Assembly (NCBI GenBank): GCA_949987565.1 | Contig: OX465107.1 | Coordinates: 24,075,867-24,139,866, forward strand | Direction of reading: 5' to 3' | DNA: 64,000 nt | Origin: Luidia sarsii | Taxonomy: Eukaryota; Echinodermata; Asteroidea; Paxillosida; Luidiidae | In this document: positions 36,080 to 48,000 of the stretch, one piece after another | Layout of the letters: each line of letters opens with the position of its first letter | Position numbering within the stretch: position 1 is the first letter of the stretch | Program-made: the position numbers and the translations under genes | Notes under the pieces: model-generated | The model's input: the letters and a program-made list of their open reading frames with translations, nothing else | Databases searched by the model: none | What the model was told of the DNA's origin: nothing

Positions 36080-39000
36080 GTGAGTTCCACAGGGCAGGCC
36101 CTGTAGGGGTGGAGGGAGGAGAGAACGGATATTGAAGAGACTCAGGGGACGCTAGCCACTTTGTGCCGGGCCACTCTCTCCAGTGTCAATGACTGAACGA
36201 AATGTCATAAAAAAAACTTGAAACAAGCAAAGGAAAAGCTCTCCAGTGCACTGGTACGCAAAAGCAGAGGTCTCGGGTTAAAATCCCGGTCCAATAAAAT
36301 ATTTTGTTTCCAATTTTGTTTCCAATGTATATACATTTATTTTACTTTATTAAATTATTTCCTTTTCCGGGATATACACATCACAGCACGCACAAATAAC
36401 CAAAAAGCGGGGGGGGGGGAGGGGAAATTATACAGAAAAAAATTGATAACAATTTTAACAATATCCAATTAGCTCCTGTAGTTGATGAGAAGCATGTATG
36501 GTGGAATCACAATGTGAAAAGTTTGTGGTGCCACCATGCAATTCATCTCTTTCAAGAAGGAATATGAAAAGAGCTGGTTACCGGCTCTTTTGAGAGCCAT
36601 ACTCCTTCTCGAATGAGACGACTTATATGGTGTCATTGCAAACTTTCTATGTCTTGTAAGTAAGGTCATTGGTTGACAACATCTCCTTGATCAGGCCTCA
36701 GAGAGGCTACCATTCAAATGTTGCCATTTGCCAGTGATGGACAGAAGGAGTCAACTGTGTACAAGCATTCCCGGCGACATGCTGTAAAACAATACTGTAC
36801 CATGACTCCACGAGATTGGACCTCTCTCTTACAGAATCAAATGACAATCAGAAATGACACACAGTAACCACACGCGGTGCAAAAAGGTCCGCTCAGGCCT
36901 TGTGTTTCTAGGGATTAAAAAAAAAAAAGCAATATCACGGTCCATTGCGTCAAATCTGTATACTGTTGCTGTTTCCTGCTCTGTGGTTTCAGTGTCACAA
37001 AGGAAATGGGAGTCAACGCCCACTAGTTTGTGCAACTACTGTACGTGTATCTATGTCTGGCCATTGGCTTTGACAGTACAACTGAAATTAACTAGGCTAC
37101 ACATATGTGTACTACACAAAGGGAAGTACACATTGTATTGTACCTGTGTGTTTGTGATCTTGTCATCGTATTAGTATGTGGTTTTTTTTTTAGCACAGCT
37201 CTGAAAGTGATGAATGGGTGTGGTTGGAGTGGGAGTAAACCGCTGCATATTTGTTCAGCTGAGCTCCGTGCTTAGAATTGCCTTGAGACATGGCAAAAGC
37301 TATGGTGTTTGCAACTTGCAAGGAGACGAATAGTTGGTCCCTGATGCGATGATGTGACTTTGATACATGTGCTCAGATTAGTGACTCAGAAGTACACGCA
37401 CACCATGTTATGATCAGGTTTTCAGATCTAAGATGGTGTGATACATTTATATAACCCTAACCTCCCCAAATCCTACAGAATCCTAGTTTCTTACTGCAGG
37501 AATTTGTAGGATTTTTTTGTAGAATTGTTGGAGTTGATGCATTGTAGGAATTTGCAGGATTGGGGGCATAAGTCGGTTTTGTCACTGTAGGAAAATGCAG
37601 GATATGGGTTACTAGTCCCAATGTGATGGAGGATGATCTTGTAGGATTGGGGCTCCATGGGACAAACACCAAAATAGGATTTTGAAGGATTCGGGTCGTG
37701 TGGTTATACAATTATACATTGTAATTGTAAAGTTTATTAGTAACAGAAAAACAAAAGAAGTTTTTCGTCCATTCAAAAATGTAAAAAAAGTTTCCTTTCA
37801 AAAATTCAGTGCAGGATTTTGCAGGATTCGAGCAGTGGCGCACATCTTGCAGGATTGTGCAGGATTTGGGTCATATGGGGCTTTTAACACTGAAGGATTG
37901 TAGGATCTTGCAGGATTTGGCGCATTAGCAACAAAAAGGTGTGGGGAATTAGGGTTGTACCCTTATTCCTCCATGGTTGTACACTGTAATGTACAAGTAT
38001 TGGGTCTGCGCTGTGTTCATAAATGCACGTGGATGCATAAAGTTATGTATTTCCCTGTTGGAATGTGAGTGCAGCTGTAAGGGAAGCCTCCCTCCCTCCA
38101 CACCTCTCTCGCCGCGGCCACCTCGCACAAAGAAAGATGAATCGCTGAATCATTGAAGAGGCCAGCTGTTCTCCCTGTGCGGGCCATACAAAACCAGGCT
38201 GAGATGCCTATAGAGTATAGATACATGTACAGTAGGCCGCTGCACTGCCTCAGGGTAGAACTCAGCCATCTTGTCTGGGTCCAGGAAGTCAGCCTTAACT
38301 GATAAGGCACATTTTTCAAATTGGGATTGGCTTTGGGATTTTGAAAAACATGAACTGATTCATTTGGACTTTCCCCTCCCCCTCCCACTGTTCCGCACTC
38401 TAGAGAGACAGTCAAGAATCTGGCATATTTTTTAGACATACAAAAATATGTGCGTACATGTAAATGTACAGCTACATGTACAATGTACATGTACATTGAC
38501 AATTTGACACGTACAGTGTACATGTAGCTGTTTGACCAATGTAATTATACATGCACATACTGTACAGTGCAAGTTGCAAACATGTAAATCTTCTTCAGCT
38601 GCCCGTAGTCATTTCCACAAGGATTTAAGATCCATTGTACATGTCAAGTTAGCTTTCCGCATCCTTGGATGGCACCTATGCAAGGATGTTACATGTACGT
38701 GTGGTCCTGGGCATATCATGGCAGGATCGCGTCCCCATCAACTCTGCGGTATACCGCATACTCCAGCCTATCACTGCCACCATCAGACAGCATCACCTGC
38801 GGCTAGCTGGTCATGTGTACCGTCACAATGAACCAGCTAGTCCAGTCCTCCTCTGAAAGCCAGATGCTACTCGGAGCAGAGGTCGTCCACCATCACTCTC
38901 AGATCATCCATCGAGCTGGAGTCTGGTCTGTGTGGCCCTTCACTTTCCAAGGCGATGGTGGACAGAGAATGATGGACAAAACTCATCATGTCTAAGTGAA

Positions 39001-42000
39001 TGATTGAATGAATGAATTAATTAATGTACTGTACATGTGCATGTACATGTACATATCCCTGGTAACTCAACTTAAGACAGGCAATCCATTGTACATGTAC
39101 ATGTACATGTAGTTGCAATGGGTCATATAATTTTTAGCGCATCACTCATGGTCTTACAGTAGCACCATAATACCCGCTGATCATCCACTGTTTTTCAGAT
39201 GTTGATGGATAGGCCTCTATCTTTAGATTGTCAGTTTGTAGATCAGCCTGTACGTACATGTACATGTACATGTACACTTACAGCCTACACATACACTGTA
39301 TGTATACAAACAGCCTACACATGTACAGTACATGTACATGTACATGCACATGTACATTTATGACACAGCTAAGCTACATGTACATGTAGTCTTACAACAC
39401 TGTTGCATTGTACAGTATGTGTATGCACATGTACTGTACATGTACATGTGTACATGTACATGTACATGTGTACATGTACCGTAGTTGAAACCTATCCAGG
39501 GTCCTTCAACACCAATCACGTCCTCAGCTTCTGTTTTCTTAGCTGCGCTTTGTATTACAGCGCACGATACTGTCATTCACTTGTGCCTAATTCAAATGTG
39601 TGCGTGCTATTCATTCACCGCTCGTTAAACGCTGTCTTTTCTTCAGCTTAATGTTTACGTACATGTACAGTGCATGTAGTGGCTCAGGTGCATTCAGTGA
39701 TCATGGTGTCTGGCGTAATTATAAATTTATAATCTAAAATTGCTGAGAAAATGGTCATGCATTATCTATGACGACACTTTTTACTGTACAAGTACAATGT
39801 AGTGTGTGTAGAGTAGGTGTAAGAGTAGATGAACCAGTTCACACAGAAAGACAGACGTGTCTATGAATTCAGATGAGTTTTCAGATGAGTTTTCACACCC
39901 TAACCCTAACCCTAACTCTAACCCTAATGCAGTTGTCTTGCATTTGTGAGCAGCGATATTGCTAAATGCTGCACATGTACGTTAGGACTGCATAACTTGC
40001 ATTCTATACTTTCACCTCTTGTGGCAGTGAGGTCTATGGTGGGCAGCTTTCCATCGACAGACGCGCGTACATGTAGTGCGTTAATTGAAGTGGGGCCAGC
40101 CCTGTTGGCAATTATGAATGTTTTTCATTTCAGACATGATTGGCACTCTGCGGACTGCTCTGCTGACAATGATTATCAGCAGAAAGGCCAGCAATGACAC
40201 TTGAGTGTTTTGTTTTGTCGACAGTTACACAAGTATTAAAATTTAGTGGGCCTGACGTTTCGATCCTAGCAGGACCTTTCTCAAAGGCAGAGTGACAAGG
40301 ACAAAACAGATACATGTACACAAAGGAAGGAGGAAGAGAGTGAATAAGACATGGATGAGAAACAAAGGACAAAGAGTAAAGCTGGTAGGGAGAGATCAAA
40401 GGGAAGGGCAAGGAGTAGTGTAGGGGTTAGTGAGAAGAGGGGGAAGGATCAAAGAGGAGTGAACACAAAAGAAGGATTATCAGAAAGCATGCATGGTGTT
40501 AGTCATTACCCTCCTGGATGTTGAGTTACACAAGTAATGTACGTGTACATGTACATGTACTACTGTACTTCATGTACACTGTACAAAGGAAAGTCGCTGT
40601 GCTACAGTACAAGTACCATGTACAATGTAAATGTGTACATGAACATCTACAGTATGTGGCTCTAGAGCCGCTAGCCCATGTGCATTACATGTAAGTGGCA
40701 GGATTGAAAGAAGACAGATCACCCAGTTTTTGTACAACTCAACATTTCCTCTTACAATGAATTACCTGGTCTGAATGTGTGATAACAACTTATGGATAGG
40801 GCTTGAAGACTTACCAGCTTGGAATGACTTAAAGTGATGTACAAAAATGTTACAAACTGCTTACTAATTACCAAAATGTAAATCTTAAAATTTAGTGGGC
40901 CTGACGTTTCAATCATAGCAGGACCTTTTTTCTCAAAGGCAGAGGCAGCTTGGAATGAGTGCATTTAAGCTTTGGTAGCAACTACTACAGTGTACTTCAA
41001 CTGCATCTGATGACATACAGTATGTACCGGTAGTTGTTGTCACTATGAAAGCTTAAAGTGCTTTTTTTTTTAATTCTTGCTTCATCTTTGTACTGTACAT
41101 TGTATCTTGACTTATCTTGGCTATCTCTACACATCTTGTCTACATGCACGAATACATAGGCTTACATTTTGCGGAACTGTCTTTGGCCAACTGTTTTGTT
41201 CCGACCTTGTGAACATCAAGCTTTCAATTTTTGTTTTCATACATTTGTATAGATACATCTGATAGTCATTTTTCTTATCTGTATGCCACAATCTGAGATT
41301 TTCAAGGAACATAATTTGTATGGAAGAAAATCAAGCATGGTTGTTGTACACTTTAATGGGATGTTGGGTAGGGTTATGGTTTATGAGACAGGCATTTGAC
41401 ATTGGTGCAAGACGTGAGTAGATATTGCCATAGGAACTAAGTATCTGTGCAGCAGTTCCTGGATGGAGCAGCTCATGATTATCTACATACCGTAGTGTCC
41501 AAAATCCAAATAAAAGTTATGGGGGAAAAGAAAAATGAGAATTCCAGGTCAGTCGTGAATGTTTGTGGTTGGTTTTAGTTTTGTTTAATGTTTGGCTGCC
41601 CAGGACATGCGATACGTGATGGCCCTGCTATTGGTGTCAGGGATTCGAACTCCGCTCCTGTCCCCTCAGTTCCTCTCCTGGCATCCTCGGTTTCCTCTGA
41701 GCCCCTCCTTTGCACAGCTGAAGTCCCAGCATGGTGTGACAGCACTGCAGGGTTTCCCTCCATGGTCCAGGGCCGTAGACTGTGCACTTCACTCTTGGCT
41801 GCTGTGCAAATGCGTTTCATGTTAGTGTACACTACAGTGCACACATTTACATCAACTAGTACCGGTTGTTTGGGTTTGCGGCTCCTGGCATTGATTCCAG
41901 GGCTTTCCATTTTTTTGGTATGAATGCTTTGTAAGACTCGGAACATTCATGTATGAATTTTTAAAGCTTTAAAAATGGGAGCAGACAGGGACTTGATCTG

Positions 42001-45000
42001 AGACATCTGGCGTAATGTGGGGCAGCAGGTCTAAGGACCATAGTCATTACTTTGCTTTTGCTGTTCCAAGCCCATCTGGAAGTATAGTCTGTTTTTGTGT
42101 ACTACATGTATGTTTGTGATGGCTGAATAAATAATACTAATAATAGTAATACCAGAACTCTTACCACCTGAGCTATCCACTTCTGAGATGGCTGCCTTCC
42201 TCCATTAAGTATTACCTTTGCCTGTGTGACATTGGTGTGGGGAACCAGTCAGAAGCAGTTAACTATTACCTGAGCACTGTATTACAGTATATATATATCT
42301 CCAGGTACAGTGTATCACTTATTCATTCATTTCATTTTCCGGGATATGCACTTTACATGTCACAACACTGCCCTCTAATTCACAAATTTAATGCTGACGT
42401 TTCCATCCTAGCAGGACCTTTCGGGGATCACACAAAGTGGATGCAGCTTTTGAAACTATAATTTCAGTGGAGATTTTAAAGCGAAACCGTATGGTGATTT
42501 TTAAGTAAAGACCATCTGACCCTTAAAAGCAATAATTTCAACGAAAGTAAGAGGAAATTGACCTAGTGAGACTAAAGCCGCGTCCGCACTGGACTTAAAA
42601 TGGGTAAACTAACCGAGCAAATGGGTAAATTGACCATTTTAAGTCCAGTGCGGACAGCCAGAAAGTTTTCCTCCCAGGTAACTTACCCGACTCCAGTGGG
42701 TAGTTTAACCGACCAACTTCTGCCCGGTTAAATTGACCAGGTCAGTTTAACCGAGCCGAAAAGTCCAATCCGGACACGACGTCTCGGTAAACGACTCGGT
42801 AAAAAACCACATCCGGCGCCCCGCATTGCCAGAGGCCCTAAATACCACGTGACGTGCCATGGTCCCAATGCAACAATGTTGTTTACTTTTCGAGCAGGGT
42901 CGACGTGTCGTAGTTTTATGGTATTTACATCCGGTGAAAGGTCACCACCATAGCGCCCTCTTGCGTTTATACGCGCCAGTCGGTTAGTTTTACTGCGTCG
43001 TCTCGGTTAGTTTACCCGAGTCGAAAGTCCAAGTGCGGACGCCGGGAAGATTTACCCATTGGAATGTTACCCACGGGCTCGGTAAAAAATAAGTCCAGTG
43101 CGGACGCGGCTTTAGAAAAAAAAAACCATCAGACGGGTCCCATTGTTTGGGTAAGTTTGAATGTTTAAATCTTGTCAAAGGGAATTGATACTCAAATACC
43201 AGTACCAAGTGGCATGTTTTTATACATCTTAGGACATGAAATCCCATCACCCTAGCCCAATGTCCCAAGCAGTGGTCATGTTGGGACTGGCAGCACGGTC
43301 TCCCTCTTCCCAAACTGGTCTCCAGTAGCGTCGTCTTCACAGAGAATAGTCATTGCATCGGCCCCTCCCCAATTACACACACAGTTTAGATATACGCATT
43401 GTTGTGTTGTGATCCATTCAATGAACTTTCTGTTTGGCCTCTTTTTTTTCTTCGTGGGAAAATGCAATAGACAACCAATGCCTTTATCTTGGTCCGTGTG
43501 TTCTTTTCTTCTTCTTCTTTTTTTTCCCTTTTTTTCCCCCCTTTTCACCACACAATAGAGCAAGCATGCCTGACCGGCCATTTTAAGAAGAATTGTGTTC
43601 TCCCCTCTCAGTCACCGTTTTTTTTTTTTGCACACATGGGCACGTTTCAATTGCAATTCCAATACCGACCGGCAGATCGGGTTTTGGTCCCTTCCGCATT
43701 TTTGAAATTGCCCAGAAAATGAAAGCCATTTGAACGACACGGTTGCAGTCACAACAACAGTAGTGCAAGTACAAGTACATGTACATGTAGTGTGTGTGGC
43801 GACTGTTTTTTCTATGATCTGGTAGGTTTGTTGCTGCATGAGTACCGTGCGTGGCAGAGTGCTTGTGCGTTCCAGACAAACTGGCACATTTTTTAGGGGT
43901 GATGTCAGGCTATGCTCAGGCAGTGAAATGAGCCACTCATGCCACCATAGGCAGACAGACACAGACAGGTAGACAGACACAGACAGGCAGACACACACAG
44001 ACAGGCAGACAGACACAGACAGTCAGACAGACACAGACAGGCAGGCAGACAGGCAAACAAGCAGTCACACAGACAAGCAGTCAAACAACATAGACCGATT
44101 TCTATATCCTTGTGGAGACATTGCTTGGGTCTTGTGCACTATACAACCGAGTGAGGACTGATGTTTAAAAAACACTCCATTTCAATCACATTCACTTTCC
44201 TGGGTAGACATTTGGACTGTATGTCCCTTATATATAACACTTATATATAACAATTTGCGACAGATTCTTACCAATCATAAATTTCCCGTATTTTTTAGTT
44301 ATTTCCAAATATCAGTTTCGTGAAAACCTTGTGGAGACCTACGTATACACCTTTTCAATTCCCCTGTGGAGACTTATTCAACCTATTGTCTATACACGCA
44401 CATACATGTACATGTACATGTACATGTACATGTACCTGTAGGTCTCCACAAGGCAGTAGATTGGCGCCCAAACACACACACAGGCAGACAGATGGAAAGT
44501 CTATTTTCCTGCGGTACGAAGTACACGTACAATGTACATGTACTGTATAGCAGGAAATGTTTGTCTGTATGGTACTCAGTACTCACAAGCCTGAAGCTTG
44601 AGTGATGACGATAAGAATGGGGCTAATTTGAATAGAACGTCAAGCCAGGACACCGGGCTACACGCAACTAATTAAGAGTTGGCAGTGTGTACAAGAGAGC
44701 GCTATTAGTGGGCATAGAACAGCCGACAATCTAATTAGCAAAGCGATCAAATAAGTCTGTCTTCACGTTTCCCCCACTAAGTGATTTTCATTCAATCTGT
44801 GTGTTATGTGTGGGCATTTTTCCCCCATAATTATAAATGGAGTATGGAATGTTCACAGAGACAAACACAATCATGGTGTAACTTGAATACAACATACAGT
44901 ACAGTACATGAAAGACAAACTGCCCTTGTCACACTTATTATTTGAAGTGAATTTGCTGTATTTGTCTTTTGAGGTACACATGTACCGTACTGGTACATAT

Positions 45001-48000
45001 GTACATACCGGTATGTACATGTATGCAGTTTTTCTTTGGATTTTTCCACCTTGTGTCCTAATATTAAATGTATGTACTTGAATGCTGCATTTGTACATGT
45101 AGTGGTAAAGTGAACCACACTGTACTTTATACATTCATGTGGCTTCACGCATTTTCTGTCATTGATTTATTTGGTTTTGATAAGAGCTGTGTATATTTTG
45201 TGCCTTGAGCACCCTGGTGGGGTTGGCACATTATCAGGTTTTATTAGTAGACAGGTAGAGTTATCGTTCTTGAGAATAGAGTGATGTCTCAGAAACTGGT
45301 CTTGGAAAGAATGGGATTTCCCCATTTCTGAAGTGAAAGCTGCATACCTCAATATCTGAATATATATACATGTATTGTATCACTCTTACGCCGCGTTTCC
45401 ACTGGACTTACTTTGGTCAAAGTAACCGAGACGATGGTTACTTTTCCCATTTTAAGTCCAGTGGAAACAGCCCAGTTAAATTTCCTCTCGGTTACTTTAA
45501 CCAAGCCGAATGGTTACTTTTACCGGCCAACCTCTGCCCAGTAAAAGTGACCAGGTAAGTTTAACCGAGCCGATTAGTCCAGTGGAAACGCACCACTCGG
45601 TAAAACGCGACTCGGCGTACATGCACTGTGCACAAATAATTTTTGCCAGCTCGGTTACTTTAACCATCGTCTCGGTTAAATTGACCGACTCAAAAGTCCA
45701 AGTGGGAACGACTGTCAAATTTGACTATTGGAAATTTAACCATCGTCTCGGTTAAATTTTAGTCCAGTGGAAACGCGGCTTAAGTATCATATGCATTTTA
45801 CAGTACTGTACCTTTCTCGTTTGTGGTTATCCTTTGACCAATGTTATGTTTCTTTCCCCCCCCCCTTCTTTTTCTTTGTAGACCAAGTCCTCAGGAGGTG
45901 GATTTGTCTGGAATATCCATTTCTGGCTCGGAAAGGAAACGTCCCAGGTACGGAATTACAATTAGAATGAAAAAGATTCACCGGTGCACCGTGCACTGGT
46001 TCCCATGCTGGATACTGCCTGTTGACTGTTGCATTGCCTTTAGTTGTAATTACCCTGGATGAGCTGGCCATGTGGGATTAAGCCAAGTTTGGATTCTGTT
46101 GTTATTTATTCAAACAAATGAAGGAAGAACTTACTGGGAACTTATGAACAGTTCTGAAAAATGGCAAAGAAAAGACTGACTGGCAAAGAAAGACTACTGG
46201 GACTTGGACCCAAGACCTCTGGTTTTGCATACCAGCGCTCTTTCCACTCCTTAGATGGTGCCCTTCCTTAAAAGTCAACTAGTCTTTGCCAGGGTGGGGG
46301 CACCAGTCAGAAGCATTCAAACATTAAGCGTGGTATGTGTCCAGGGATCACACCCCTGCTTTCATTCAGATGCAAGCAACCAATTGGTGTAAACCTGGCT
46401 ACAGCAGTTCAGGGGTCACAGAAAGTGGATGCAGCTTAGGAAGAACACACAGGGAATTTGTGATCAATTAAAAAAAAAAAACATCTTTCTCATTTGTTGG
46501 TCATTAGGATGAGGCAGTTTAATTAAATGTGATGGGGGGACTTATTAAAATCTTGTCTTTAACTTGCTTTCCGATGTTTTATTTTTGTCTTAAAGGTTTG
46601 ACTATGCATTTTTGTAAATATTACTATCAACTAGTCAATGGGTGGTGCCTAAATTGATAGGTGGTTCGCCATTTGCCATTTCTATCTAACAATTTTGAAA
46701 AAAGTGATATACAAAAAATGTTGCAAACTGCTTACTGAGATTTGAAGGTTTGCATGGTGAGAATATCAGGATAAATAGGTTTGCGGAGACACCATGTAAA
46801 TTCTCTTTTGGGAGTAAGTGTGGTTCTGAAAAGAACCGGAGGAACTCTGGTTCCTCTGAGTTCCTCCGGTTCTTTTCAGAACCACACTTACTCACAAAAG
46901 AGAATTTACATGGTGTCTCCGCAAACCTATTTAAACTGCTTACTGACTAAGATTACCAAAATGCAAATCTCAAAATTTAGTGGGCCTGACGTTTCGATCC
47001 TAGCAGAACCTTTCTCAAAGGTAATTTTGAAGAAAAAAAAATAATAATCTTGTTCATTTGTTGGGATTCAGGATGAGGCGGGCGTGGCAGCGTACAAGAC
47101 GACTGAGCTGGATGATCATCTGGGCGGGTCCCCCACTCAGCACCGAGAGGTGCAGGAGTCTGAGTCCAAGCTCTTCATGTCTTACTTCAAGAAGGGTGTC
47201 ATGTAAGCAGTAGTTGACATAACCTCTCCCACCTTCCACCATTGTGGCCTATTGAGCGCAAACATTAAGCCTTGCATGACCTTGATTGTGTAATTGCCCC
47301 TTGGGCAATTTCTAAACTTTGGGGGTTTGGGTTAGGGTTAAGTTGAGGGGTAGGGTTAGTGTAGTCCTAACCCTAACCTTAGCCTGAATATCGAGGAGGT
47401 AAAGTTTGTACGAGGGTCATTGTGCTCTCTTAAACTTTGCAAGGTTCTATATGCGCTTGACACACCTGATTGATTCTGTAGCCATTTAGTCAAGCCTTTG
47501 TCTGAGCTAGAATGCCCGTGTCCCCCGTGATGTCCTGTCACATATTATACCTCTTACCTGCTTATTGTGTACCGTCCGTGGGTGATGACAAATGTATGGT
47601 TAACGCTTGAAGACCAACCACCAGGGAAGAGTGTACAAGCATCCTTAGCAACCACTTCTACTACTTCATCAGATGCATTTGGTCTGTCTTTGATTGTGCT
47701 ATCCGTAATTTATTCTTCATCATTTAGACAAGCAAGGCTAGCTTGACACCTCTTCTGATGTGGGTAGACAGTGTCGCTGTGTGATGGCCATGTTTACCAC
47801 ATGTCACCTCGTGTTGGTTCGACAATGAGTAATTAGTGTACAGTGATTCTGTACTACCCAATTTGCATTCTGCAAAATGGATGTCGCTTTGAGATGTAAT
47901 CACCCGATGGTAATTGTCATTGTAAGGTTTGATCCAGGACCTTAGTGCCCTTCATGAGTAAGGGTTCGTCTTACGCCATCGACTATGGCTGAGAGGAAGA

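Larger units (their letters stand above)
36080..45881. other. 9.8-kb first coding intron, repeat-filled
   Basis: Holds a SINE head, a hairpin element, the second CCCTAACC element, a LINE relic, several TACATG clusters, an interstitial CCCTAA run, CCTAGCAGGACC modules and two related large foldbacks. 41000-42140 and 43115-43960 hold nothing recognised beyond simple sequence. Confidence 0.85.

Noticed and set aside
41575..41946. Overlapping 123- and 111-codon frames on opposite strands
   Set aside because: No recognisable domain and no splice support; probably chance in GC-richer DNA.
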